From an uncultured Lachnospiraceae bacterium (GTDB lineage: Bacteria > Bacillota > Clostridia > Lachnospirales > Lachnospiraceae): DNA of 36,319 bases. Both the position numbers and the translations under genes were made by a program. Below, one piece after another: positions 17,018-25,508 of this stretch (positions within the stretch are counted from its first letter, which is position 1; each line of letters starts with the position of its first letter). The notes beneath the pieces are model-generated. The model was not told where the DNA came from. It worked only from the letters and a program-made list of their open reading frames with translations, and did not search any database. Where the stretch lies: assembly GCA_947624815.1 (NCBI GenBank), contig CANQME010000023.1, forward strand, positions 1 through 36,319, written 5' to 3'.

Positions 17018-18352
17018 TCAGATCATCCTGACGTCACGTTTTGCCGTGAATTTTTCCATAAGCTCGGAGATTTTTAAAGATACATTTCTACTTATTGAGA
17101 AGTCATTCTGACCTTTCTCAACGGATTTAACAAACGTCACCAGTTCGTTCCTGATGCCTTCGCCATCCAACTGATAAAAATATCTTTTATTATCCGCAGG
17201 ATTCTCATACCGTATTTCAAAATAGTCTGTCTTCCACCACGGTGCCGGAACATATGCATAGCCCTTCGTCCCTGAGATAATCAATTCGCTTTCGGACTTC
17301 ACGCCATTGCCAACTTTTATAGATGCAACGGCGCCCGGATAGTAAAAAGCAACTTTTGAAAAAGCATCGAAGGTTTTTGCCTCATCTATATAACGAGCAG
17401 CCAGGTCAACCTGTTCATAATCCGTTCCGAGCAACTGAAATATCGGCAAAAGAGCAGTAGGTCCCCAAGCTGTTATGCTGTTCCAGACCGAATCCAACTC
17501 CATATTCTCAAGTTCTGTGCGATCCTTAAGGCTGGTACATACAGCATCCACGGAGATGACATTTCCGATACGTCCACTCTTGATTAGCAGGAGCAAACGG
17601 TGGTAAGCAGTAGAGTACGCCGTACGAAGCGCATCTGTCAGAATGAGCCCACGTTCATCCGCAAGGTTGAACAACTCCTTGCACTGTGCCTTTGTCATTG
17701 CAATCGGAGATTCACAGAGAACATGTTTTCCGGCAGATACAGCCTTTTTTATAAGTTCATAATGTTTGTTCGGATGCGCATGAACATACACTGCATCGGA
17801 GCACTCAGTCAATTCATCAAATGAGGATGTTACAAATCCTATATTTCTCTCAAACAATTCGGGCTTTACGGTACATATCCCGGATAAATTTATTCCATTA
17901 ACAAATTTAGCTTCCTTGGCTACTTTGATCAGATAATTTGAATCACCGACAAGCCCCAGATTGACCGTATGGCTCTTTTCCCTGATCTCCGAGCTTGACA
18001 CTCCCTGAGTTCTCGGGAGATATATGACCTCGCAATATTCTTTAAGGTAGTCAAAACGTCCAACCCAATCAGACCCGACAGTGAAAATATCTATATTATA
18101 TTTGATGATATCATCGATCTTCTGACCTTCATATTCTTCGATGATTATCTCGTCAGCGATCCCGGTGGCACGTACCGCCTCAATTCTTTCGCTGAGTGAC
18201 TGCTGTACATTGATCTTTCCTCTTGACTTATCAAAATCATCCGCAGTCACTCCAACTATAAGATAGTCGCCAAGTGCCTTTGCCCGTTCAAGCAGGCGGA
18301 TATGACCGTAATGGAGTAAATCATATGTTCCATATGTAATTACTTTTTTCAA
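17018..18352 (-). CDS. Fusion of a TagD/Gct-like cytidylyltransferase and a degenerate Gfo/Idh/MocA domain
   Basis: Residues 1-127 form a nucleotidyltransferase of the glycerol-phosphate cytidylyltransferase type. It has GTYDLLHYGHI with the HxGH motif at 14-17 and RTQGVSSSEI at 114-123, equivalent to the RTxGISTT loop, so it should use CTP to make a CDP-linked product. Residues 130-444 resemble a Gfo/Idh/MocA oxidoreductase (VYVHAHPNKHYELIKKAVSAGKHVLCESPIAMT). Key residues are altered: the usual EKP lysine is serine (ESP, 214-216), the DxGxH catalytic region reads TAWGPTALLPIFQLLG, and the GxGxxG loop is GLVGDSNYL. The start is a TTG with GGAGG seven bases upstream. The cytidylyltransferase substrate is unknown. 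With two LicD proteins and amino-acid enzymes alongside, a CDP-activated decoration is likely. Confidence 0.82.
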   Translation of the reverse strand: MKKVITYGTYDLLHYGHIRLLERAKALGDYLIVGVTADDFDKSRGKINVQQSLSERIEAVRATGIADEIIIEEYEGQKIDDIIKYNIDIFTVGSDWVGRFDYLKEYCEVIYLPRTQGVSSSEIREKSHTVNLGLVGDSNYLIKVAKEAKFVNGINLSGICTVKPELFERNIGFVTSSFDELTECSDAVYVHAHPNKHYELIKKAVSAGKHVLCESPIAMTKAQCKELFNLADERGLILTDALRTAYSTAYHRLLLLIKSGRIGNVISVDAVCTSLKDRTELENMELDSVWNSITAWGPTALLPIFQLLGTDYEQVDLAARYIDEAKTFDAFSKVAFYYPGAVASIKVGNGVKSESELIISGTKGYAYVPAPWWKTDYFEIRYENPADNKRYFYQLDGEGIRNELVTFVKSVEKGQNDFSISRNVSLKISELMEKFTAKRDVRMI

Positions 18353-18416
18353 CTGTTTTCCTCCGCTGACATGAGATCGGTTTTAATCAGCACTCCGCAT
18401 CTGAAGACCGGATATC

Positions 18417-19535
18417 TCATCTCATGTAGAATTTTTTCAGTGTATCTCCTTCGCTGATGCCAAATAACTGAGGGATTGCAGTCTCATTTATGTCTTTCCC
18501 AAAACTCCCGTCGGACTCAAAATATTTTTTCCCTGTCATTTTGAAATACCAGTCCAGAATTGTATCAATCGTAGGTGTCTTTACACGCGAGATCAATCCG
18601 AGAGCCTTGATAATACAGACACCGAACGGCATGTCTTCCGTATAAAAACGGGATGTAAAGTCCGGCCTATATCCTTTCTCTTCTTTAACCATCGGAAGCA
18701 TGAGAGGATAAAAGGACGGAATGCTATGGAATTTCTCAGTCAGCTTTTTAGGCGTTGGAGATTCATAATACTCCTGAATCGTCTGGACCTCTGACAAGTC
18801 AACAGGAAGCCTGTCACAGATTTCCTTCATCTCGTCACTATATCGGCAAAGTACCTCCGACATTTCATCTGTCCATGTCTGATAATAATATATCTGCTCG
18901 GGGAACAACTGCCCCTCCTGATAATTTTTCAGATATACATACGATCCGCTTGTATGCAGCAACGGGTTGCCTGGGAGCAACGTAGCCGCCATATAGTTAT
19001 TTAATGCCTTGCATTCGATAAGCAGCATATCTTCAAGCAGTACTGCAATTTCTGCAGTTTTGGCATTTGGGATCGCACCAACATATATCGTCTTTTTCTT
19101 CGATATCAGCCCTGCAATCTTTCCGCGTTCTCTTGTCCTTGCTACATATGGAACTTTCTGCAATGCAAAAATCGTAATTCCCCTTTTGATCAGATCATTG
19201 CAGTAAAATTCAGCCCCGCCATAACCGGGAAAGAATCCCAAATATGCACTAGCCTTAATTAACCCTGCTATTTTCTCTATGGCATTTCTGCGTAAAAAAG
19301 CAGGGAGCGTGCATAAGATCACGTCAGCTTCTCTGACAGCTTCTGTCAGATCATCCGTTACACGAAAATATCCGGAACGAAAAGTGATATTCTTCTCATC
19401 GTCAAACACATGGATCCTGTCTTCAAACATTTCCGGGTGTGATGCGCACATTGTCACATCATAACCTTTTACCCTGGATATCTCACCGAGAAGACACATG
19501 CCTATATTACCGCCGCCCAAAATCGTGACATTCAT
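18417..19535 (-). CDS. NAD/NADP octopine/nopaline (opine) dehydrogenase family protein
   Basis: This 372-residue protein has the N-terminal dinucleotide fold ILGGGNIGMCLL (glycines at 7-12) and DVILCTLPAF. The C-terminal octopine-dehydrogenase domain holds the expected catalytic histidine at 194 in NPLLHTSGSY, and later RFYTEDMPFGVCIIKALG. Family members reductively join a 2-oxo acid to an amino acid, making N-carboxyalkyl amino acids (opines), or dehydrogenate related compounds. No motif appears lost, so activity is plausible. The start at 19535 has GGAGG seven to eight bases upstream; an earlier in-frame start adds seven residues lying over that site. It sits between the ornithine-cyclodeaminase-like gene and the cytidylyltransferase fusion. 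Confidence 0.85.
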   Translation of the reverse strand: MNVTILGGGNIGMCLLGEISRVKGYDVTMCASHPEMFEDRIHVFDDEKNITFRSGYFRVTDDLTEAVREADVILCTLPAFLRRNAIEKIAGLIKASAYLGFFPGYGGAEFYCNDLIKRGITIFALQKVPYVARTRERGKIAGLISKKKTIYVGAIPNAKTAEIAVLLEDMLLIECKALNNYMAATLLPGNPLLHTSGSYVYLKNYQEGQLFPEQIYYYQTWTDEMSEVLCRYSDEMKEICDRLPVDLSEVQTIQEYYESPTPKKLTEKFHSIPSFYPLMLPMVKEEKGYRPDFTSRFYTEDMPFGVCIIKALGLISRVKTPTIDTILDWYFKMTGKKYFESDGSFGKDINETAIPQLFGISEGDTLKKFYMR

Positions 19536-19650
19536 TTTTTCTACCTCCGGTTTCATATGTTATTGCTTTGATTTATACAAGCTTATATGAAGCATGATAT
19601 ACGACACAATAATGCAGTAACAATACACAACAGGAGATAGACATTCTATT

Positions 19651-20628
19651 CTATTTAGGGTTACCCCCCCCACAGATTTCTTTTGTGTCAAGGAGCCAAT
19701 ATCGACTTTGCGGGGACAGTTTATCAACAGACATACACTCATCTTCCAATAATCTGTAGATCTGCATCGCCGCGTAAATGTCATGGAGTGACATACCGAC
19801 ATTATAGGAGAGTATCCTCTCATCAGTATGTTCGCGCCCCTTCTTTTCTCCGCGAAGCACCTCAGAAGTTTCAGCGAAGAAACGGAACTTGGAAAAATAT
19901 TGGAACCCTTGTACCTGCCCGCGATCATCTCCATAAACCTTGTCGAAAAACAGATCGCAATTCTGAAAACCGCGCAGATGCACTGGAATCACGAGACATC
20001 CTTCTTTATACCAAGAATCCTCCCCAAGCATCTGATCCGTATATGTAATACATGAGATCACAATATCACTATTCTTGATGATCTCCTCAACAGTATCCAC
20101 AATCACAAAATCAACATTAGTATATTGAATAAAATGTGTCCGAATTTTCTCTGCATGATCTTTATATCGAAGCAGTTTCAGCCTGAACTCGTGATCCCGA
20201 TAAATGTCGAGCATTATTTTCAGACATGCGACACCTATATTGCCAAATCCCATAATGCCCACTTCAGCAAAATCCGGATTTGCAAATTGATTTATGGCGT
20301 GTACTGTCACCGCTCCCGTTCTCATCGCGGTGATTAAGCTTGCATCCATCAGCGCAAGATTCTCCCCGGTGCTGTAATCATACAGCAAAAGTTGACTGTC
20401 AAGCGACGGCACACGCCCCACATACCGATTGACTATCTTCGTTCCCATGACATTTTCCGCCGGTAGAATACTCGGCATTGTATTAAAGTAGGATGTACCG
20501 AAATGCAAGCTTGTCTTTGCGGGCATTGTATATTGATGCTTATTCCGCAGCACATGGTCAACCCATGTGACCCAAACATGAGAATCGATGTTTAAATTCA
20601 TAATTTGTTCGTGCGAAATGATCTTCAT
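19651..20628 (-). CDS. Ornithine cyclodeaminase/mu-crystallin family protein
   Basis: This 325-residue NAD-dependent protein has the family's substrate-binding lysine at 64 (MGTKIVNRYVG) and arginine at 103 (SLITAMRTGA), and the nucleotide loop GFGNIG at 127-132. The family includes ornithine and lysine cyclodeaminases, ketimine reductases, alanine dehydrogenases, and SbnB-type enzymes that make or split N-linked amino-acid conjugates. The exact reaction cannot be assigned. The start at 20628 has AGAGGT upstream and lies 21 bases after the aminotransferase stop. The 3' end carries a run of eight G (coding strand) six codons before the stop. A slip of one base there would extend the protein by about 30 residues to the edge of the next gene. 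Confidence 0.82.
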   Translation of the reverse strand: MKIISHEQIMNLNIDSHVWVTWVDHVLRNKHQYTMPAKTSLHFGTSYFNTMPSILPAENVMGTKIVNRYVGRVPSLDSQLLLYDYSTGENLALMDASLITAMRTGAVTVHAINQFANPDFAEVGIMGFGNIGVACLKIMLDIYRDHEFRLKLLRYKDHAEKIRTHFIQYTNVDFVIVDTVEEIIKNSDIVISCITYTDQMLGEDSWYKEGCLVIPVHLRGFQNCDLFFDKVYGDDRGQVQGFQYFSKFRFFAETSEVLRGEKKGREHTDERILSYNVGMSLHDIYAAMQIYRLLEDECMSVDKLSPQSRYWLLDTKEICGGGNPK

Positions 20629-20649
20629 TTTCGAGTACCTCTTTTCCTC

Positions 20650-21726
20650 TTATTTCAGGATCCCACGCTTATGTAAATCGTGCAAAGCATTTATCAGTGT
20701 CGTATTATCTTCATGAGTCAGACAACCGATGTGTCCCACGCGGAAAATCGTATGCTTCATGTCTCCGCCGTTCGGACAAATCCAAATACCGTATTCGTCT
20801 TTTAGAATTTCAAAAATCCTATATGCATCTGCATGGATAGGATGAATAGGTGTAACTCCGTTTGCGGGAGATTCCGAGACAAATTCAAATGGCAAGTCGC
20901 TGATTTTGCGCCGAAAGTCCTCTGCCTGCGCCGCTACACGCGCAACCTCCGCATCGGCGCCACCGGCTTCTTCGATCTCTTTAAGCCGTGTGTTTATCTG
21001 CCTTAGAATTCCAACCGCAGGAGTGAACGGTGTCTGACCGCGTTCCATATTCTTTAGTGCATCTGCTAAATTGAAGTACATCGATTTTACTTTTGCATTG
21101 ACTACACGTTCAACCGCTCTCGGAGCAAGAACGATAATCGATATCCCTGGTGGGCAGGCAAGCACCTTTTGCGAGCCGGTTATCATCACGTCGGCGCTGC
21201 AATGCGCCATGTTAAACGGGTCCGCTAAAAAAGACGAAACACAGTCGCAAACATAGAAAATGCCGTTCTTTTTGCAGAATTCGCCGATCATTTCCGAATC
21301 GTAAAGCACGCCGGTTGATGTTTCGTCGATGTTCACCAAAAGCCCGGTGAAGGCTTGTCCATTATACTCATAAAGATGTTCTTCTGTAAGCTTCTGACCA
21401 TGATCCAGTTTAAGCACTTCATGTGGAACGTCATGGATTTCGCATAGCTCAACAAAGCGATGACCGAAGCTTCCGCCATCAATAATAAGCACCTTATCCG
21501 ATTCCGCGAAGCAATTCATAACAACTGCTTCCATTGAGCCGGTCGAAGAGTTTGTCATGAAAACTGCTTTGGAACCTTCTGGTGCCTTCGCATATTTCAG
21601 CATGAGCCTTTCGTTTTCCAACATGACATCAGAGAATTCCGACGTTCTGAAATAAGGTACCTGCTCACCACCTACTGCCCGGATTTCCTCGCTGCACATG
21701 ACAGGTCCTACTGTAAAATTAAGCAT
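20650..21726 (-). CDS. Class V PLP-dependent aminotransferase (PhnW/AGXT-like)
   Basis: This is a 358-residue fold-type I PLP enzyme. The N-terminal [17 protein letters not shown] is the stretch typical of 2-aminoethylphosphonate-pyruvate and serine/alanine-glyoxylate aminotransferases. ETSTG lies at 135-139, the PLP-pyridine aspartate at about 161 (VCDCVSSF), and the Schiff-base lysine at 187 ([12 protein letters not shown]). These enzymes move an amino group between alanine or a similar donor and an aldehyde or keto acid. No phosphonate genes (PepM, Ppd) are visible here, so a phosphonate role is not supported. The ATG overlaps the upstream LicD gene by eight bases and has GGAGA seven bases upstream. 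Confidence 0.85.
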   Translation of the reverse strand: MLNFTVGPVMCSEEIRAVGGEQVPYFRTSEFSDVMLENERLMLKYAKAPEGSKAVFMTNSSTGSMEAVVMNCFAESDKVLIIDGGSFGHRFVELCEIHDVPHEVLKLDHGQKLTEEHLYEYNGQAFTGLLVNIDETSTGVLYDSEMIGEFCKKNGIFYVCDCVSSFLADPFNMAHCSADVMITGSQKVLACPPGISIIVLAPRAVERVVNAKVKSMYFNLADALKNMERGQTPFTPAVGILRQINTRLKEIEEAGGADAEVARVAAQAEDFRRKISDLPFEFVSESPANGVTPIHPIHADAYRIFEILKDEYGIWICPNGGDMKHTIFRVGHIGCLTHEDNTTLINALHDLHKRGILK

Positions 21727-22615
21727 GCTGCGTTCTCCTTTTCCCGTATTTCCCCGGATCGTATGCCAAATATACTCCTAATTCCCGTTTTTCCTTAGGC
21801 GGGACCTTCATATAATCACCGTAATATCCACGAAGATATGTATCATAATTTCCCGGCACATATGATTCACGCCCCTCAAAACGCACCATTTTGAAATTGC
21901 AAAACTCATTTCTCTTCTGAAGTCCACCAAAGAAATGTTTTCCGTCGGCAGGAACTGTGACCCATATGGAATTATTGTTTTTACATCTGGTATACCAGTA
22001 GTCTGTCCAACGCGCCCATTGCTCAAGAGAAGCAAAACTCAGGAAAAATCCTATGATGCATCTGAATTTAAAAGACAGATCATTTGTATATTTTGCAAAC
22101 TCTTTTCTCCGTTTAAAAATCCGTCTGCAAGCAAGCGCAAATCCGAATCCCATAGCCATGATCCCCTGGCAATAACGCAAGATCATATTATTACAGACGT
22201 TTTCAATGGGATAGATATCTATCGATATTCCGCAGTTGTCTAAATCACTCTCCAAGGCTTTCCTGTATTCTGTGTCTTTGAGTCGTATCTTCGGCAGCAC
22301 CCTTCCAAAATTCTTTTTCTCTTGTGGATGCAGAATCGAATATTTATCAGCATAATCGCGACATATGATTTGATAAAGCTTCTCGAAGTCCGTTCGCGGC
22401 ATGATCATGTCAATGTCATCATCCCACGGGATAAATCCCTCATGTCTCAGAGCGCCGATTGCACTTCCACCTATCATGGCATATCTCAGACCATTTGATT
22501 TGCAGATGACCGTCAAATCATCAAAGATTATAAGCAGAATGCCATGCAACTCTTTCAGATCACTTTCTGTGATACGTTTCCCTTCCATGAGTTTTGCAAT
22601 TCTTTGTAATCTCAC
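21719..22615 (-). CDS. LicD family phosphotransferase, first copy
   Basis: This 298-residue protein has the LicD/nucleotidyltransferase-like motif [24 protein letters not shown] with WDDDID at 64-69. LicD proteins transfer phosphocholine or other phospho-groups from a CDP carrier to sugars on teichoic acids or capsules. The start is a GTG, with AGGA about ten bases upstream; the next ATG (ten codons in) has no good ribosome site. It ends inside the start of the aminotransferase gene, so the two are coupled. It is not a close copy of the LicD at 22677-23549, which suggests two different acceptor sites or steps. Confidence 0.86.
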   Translation of the reverse strand: MRLQRIAKLMEGKRITESDLKELHGILLIIFDDLTVICKSNGLRYAMIGGSAIGALRHEGFIPWDDDIDMIMPRTDFEKLYQIICRDYADKYSILHPQEKKNFGRVLPKIRLKDTEYRKALESDLDNCGISIDIYPIENVCNNMILRYCQGIMAMGFGFALACRRIFKRRKEFAKYTNDLSFKFRCIIGFFLSFASLEQWARWTDYWYTRCKNNNSIWVTVPADGKHFFGGLQKRNEFCNFKMVRFEGRESYVPGNYDTYLRGYYGDYMKVPPKEKRELGVYLAYDPGKYGKRRTQHA

Positions 22616-22676
22616 AGTTTACCAATCCTTTTCTAACGCTTTTACGTCAAACGCAGCCTCCGCTTATGACATGTAA

Positions 22677-23549
22677 TTACTCTTCCATGCCTTCATCAAC
22701 CGTCTCGACAAGTTTCTCCGCATGGACATTGCGATCATGCTCCGCCGGAAGCGTCATATAATCATGATATATACTCCTAAGATAAAAATCCGCATCGGAC
22801 GGACCCATAAGCTGCATGTCCTCAAATGGATAAAGGATCGGTTCCCTAAACTTATCAAGCGGAAATACAGGTGGAAATCCCTTCGTAGATCCCATATAAT
22901 CCATTACACACCCCGATTTTTCGACCGGATTTTTTTTCAGCAGCTTATCAATTCTATCTAAACTCTTTTTTGTATCCAATAGCGTAAAGAACTTCCATAA
23001 ACGCGAAAAGAGTAAGAACTTAATAATTATCCTATGGACCAGCGGCCTTCCAGGGCGTTGCACATTCACCTTGTCAAAACATGAAAGATGGTATACCAAA
23101 CGCGAGGCTTGCAGTTTCCACTTATGTAGCTTGAATGCTATTTTCCCCGATGGCATGCCATCCAACGGCAATATATCAATCCAAAGCTCTTCCTGTCTTT
23201 CTCTGACACTACCCATTCGCTTAATATGATATCTAGTGTCAACAATTCTTGCCCAATAGAAATGATGGTACGAATCATCCCAGTATGTGCGAAGCCTCAT
23301 ATAATCGGGAAGATACTTTTCGCATACTTTCAAAAAAATATCATAGTCATCACGTTCCATACCTATATCAATGTCATCATCCCACGGAATAAATCCTTTA
23401 TGCCGCACCGCTCCTAAAAGCGTCCCTCCAATCATATAATACCGGATTTTTTCTTTTTTACATATATCAACAAATATAGGCATCATATCCATAATATGAC
23501 TTTGAATTATTGACAGCTTCTCGTTTTTCACAATAGTCTCAATTCCCAT
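22677..23549 (-). CDS. LicD family phosphotransferase, second copy
   Basis: This 290-residue LicD protein carries [28 protein letters not shown], with the metal-binding WDDDID at 56-61. Beyond the motif region it differs substantially from its neighbour at 21719-22615. The likely role is transfer of a phosphorylated group from a CDP donor to the polysaccharide repeat unit. The donor is probably made by the cytidylyltransferase fusion at 17018-18352 (inference from context). The ATG is preceded by AGGTAGG about ten bases upstream. The 5' side abuts the decayed insertion element at 23600-23878, so this gene begins a block bounded by mobile DNA. Confidence 0.86.
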   Translation of the reverse strand: MGIETIVKNEKLSIIQSHIMDMMPIFVDICKKEKIRYYMIGGTLLGAVRHKGFIPWDDDIDIGMERDDYDIFLKVCEKYLPDYMRLRTYWDDSYHHFYWARIVDTRYHIKRMGSVRERQEELWIDILPLDGMPSGKIAFKLHKWKLQASRLVYHLSCFDKVNVQRPGRPLVHRIIIKFLLFSRLWKFFTLLDTKKSLDRIDKLLKKNPVEKSGCVMDYMGSTKGFPPVFPLDKFREPILYPFEDMQLMGPSDADFYLRSIYHDYMTLPAEHDRNVHAEKLVETVDEGMEE

Positions 23550-23599
23550 TTCAGTAGTTCCTACCTTTTAAAATCACCTTATCGTCTTTCCAATCATCT

Positions 23600-23878
23600 T
23601 CAAATCCGTCAAAATTCCACGTTTGCGTATATATTACGACCACTTTCGCCGCCGCATCCTCTTTTCATGCGGTCATACCAAGCTCGCCAGAATACCTCTA
23701 CCAACGCCATGGAACCAGAACGTTATGAAAGATCTGTCACCTTGATGTCCGATGAGTAGCATCTTCTGCGCTAGTGGGCTGCCTTAAACCACAGCGTCCA
23801 TGGCAATCTCTGCTCGTGCTATATCAATATCACCAGACGCTATTCGGTCAGTGATTTCCAAAAGAAAGATTATACAGC
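23600..23878 (+). mobile_element. Decayed ISL3-family remnant (transposase end plus accessory-gene pieces)
   Basis: This stretch fills most of the gap between LicD and the sugar phosphotransferase. It matches two separate parts of the element at 12954-14475: the transposase C-terminus (GACCACTT-CGCCGCCGC and following) and the accessory gene (the GAACG-TATGA region, CACAGCGTCCATG, and GTCAGTGATTTCC). The parts are joined at a GGAAC(C/T)(A/G)G word, which occurs at both places in the fuller copy, so a deletion between short direct repeats is likely. Stops and frameshifts show it codes for nothing. Its right end overlaps the last codons of the sugar phosphotransferase gene. Confidence 0.75.
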
Positions 23879-25429
23879 CCCTTCCTCCATAAACACCACC
23901 CTCACCGTCTTAAGCAACAATCTTATATCTCTGGATAAGCTCCAATTCACGATATACTCCGTATCTAACTTCACCACATCATCAAAATCACAGACTTGAT
24001 TTCTTCCGCTGGTCTGCCACACTCCGGTGATACCTGGCCGTACTGACAGCCTTCTCAGGTACCTCATTTCATATGAATCGTACTCCTCTTCCGTCGGCGG
24101 CCGTGTCCCCACTAAGCTCATATCGCCCTTCAGCACATTCCAGAACTGCGGTAGCTCGTCAATACTGGTTTTCCGGATAAATGTCCCGATCCCTTTGATG
24201 ATCCGCGGGTCGTTCTTCATCTTGAACATGGCACCCTTCATCTCGTTATATACCAACAATTCCTTTTTCCGCTCTTCTGCATCCGTATACATACTTCGGA
24301 ACTTATACATCCGGAACCGTCTTCCATTCTTACCGACACGGATCTGACTAAAAAAAGCCGGCCCAGGATCAGCAAGCTTGATGGCCGGTACTACAAAGAT
24401 ACAGGCAATGCCAGTAATGAAAAGACCAACGCAGCTTCCCATGATATCCATAAGCCTCTTCATCCACATCTCCCACGGTCGAACCATACGGATAGCAGTA
24501 GTAATCACTATACCGTCAGCGAACTCCTCCACATAAGTCGGCGCATTCATATGGATGATCTCTCCGATATCCATATGAACGGTCAGTCCTGCCTGGAGAA
24601 ACTCGTCCATCTGTTCCCGGTCTAGGGCAGAGCCTGGGCGAATCAAAACCTCATCGACCACATGTTTAACCAGATATTCTAGGACCGCATCCACAGTCAA
24701 AATGATCGGGATACTAGATGTCTGCCCCACAATATCCCGGATGCCATCCAGTTTATTTATGGCATATGCCGCAGAGGCATCCCCTTTGCTTTCATTCCCC
24801 AGCAAATTGGTGTCTCTGCCTCCGGGGGGCGCTGCTACCGCGACCTCACTGCTGGCCTGCACTTCCTCATGTGAGGTTTCATATGCTTTTCCACCAGTCA
24901 GATAGATCCCGCAGATCTCGCAGTCCAATACCTTTGCCTGTTTCCACTCGTCCATGACCCGAGCTGCCTGCTCCGGTACAGTTACCAGAAGCACCTGACG
25001 TTTCCGGGTCTGGCGGCCTAAGCCAATAGCTTTCAAAATCTGTTTCCAGATACAGCGTTCAACAACGCACAGAATGATTCCCAACGTCCATAAAAGCAGG
25101 AATACTTCTCGAGAATAAGAGAACTCCTTCAAAAAAAAAGCCGCTGCTATTAACAGCGCCTCTACAATTGTCACATGCAAAATCGTCTGCCTGCATTCGC
25201 ATATATAGTCCCGCCGCAGAATGTCGTGATAACTCTCGTGCATCACTCCGACGACGATACTGGCAGTGGCCAGCATGAATGCCAGTGTCTTATAAATATC
25301 GCCAAAGCCTCTGAAGGACCAGGCATGGCGGATGCCATAGCTGATGATCAGCGTCAGCTCTAGCATCACCACATCCAGAATCAGGAAATCCAGATGCTTG
25401 CTCCAACCCTTCATGCTCTTGATATACAT
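23870..25429 (-). CDS. Polyprenyl-phosphate hexose/sugar-1-phosphate transferase (initiating enzyme)
   Basis: This 519-residue protein starts repeat-unit assembly by moving a sugar-1-phosphate from a UDP-sugar to undecaprenyl phosphate. Four to five hydrophobic segments fill the first 130 residues, followed by a cytoplasmic region with a weak nucleotide-fold. The WbaP/CpsE catalytic domain then begins at about residue 330: KRLMDIMGSCVGLF membrane anchor, ADPGPAFFSQIRVGKNGRRFRMYKFRSM, DELPQFWNVLKGDMSLVGTRPP and SVRPGITGVWQTSGRN. All are conserved. It is the first structural gene after the two NusG-like regulators, as usual for such loci. The last few codons overlap DNA matching the insertion-element remnant, so the extreme C-terminus may be altered. 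Confidence 0.93.
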   Translation of the reverse strand: MYIKSMKGWSKHLDFLILDVVMLELTLIISYGIRHAWSFRGFGDIYKTLAFMLATASIVVGVMHESYHDILRRDYICECRQTILHVTIVEALLIAAAFFLKEFSYSREVFLLLWTLGIILCVVERCIWKQILKAIGLGRQTRKRQVLLVTVPEQAARVMDEWKQAKVLDCEICGIYLTGGKAYETSHEEVQASSEVAVAAPPGGRDTNLLGNESKGDASAAYAINKLDGIRDIVGQTSSIPIILTVDAVLEYLVKHVVDEVLIRPGSALDREQMDEFLQAGLTVHMDIGEIIHMNAPTYVEEFADGIVITTAIRMVRPWEMWMKRLMDIMGSCVGLFITGIACIFVVPAIKLADPGPAFFSQIRVGKNGRRFRMYKFRSMYTDAEERKKELLVYNEMKGAMFKMKNDPRIIKGIGTFIRKTSIDELPQFWNVLKGDMSLVGTRPPTEEEYDSYEMRYLRRLSVRPGITGVWQTSGRNQVCDFDDVVKLDTEYIVNWSLSRDIRLLLKTVRVVFMEEGAV

Positions 25430-25508
25430 CTCAGGTCACCTCTTATGTAACTTGATTCTTTTATCTGATTTGACTGCCATATCGACAGTCCATCCGGAGT
25501 CCCTTTTT

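Noticed and set aside
20650-21726. Phosphonate (aminoethylphosphonate) biosynthesis
   Set aside because: The aminotransferase resembles PhnW, but no PEP mutase or phosphonopyruvate decarboxylase is encoded in the window.
21719-23549. Standard phosphocholine (lic) operon
   Set aside because: LicD proteins are present but no choline kinase, choline transporter or LicC-type enzyme is seen in the block; the nucleotidyltransferase resembles TagD/Gct instead.
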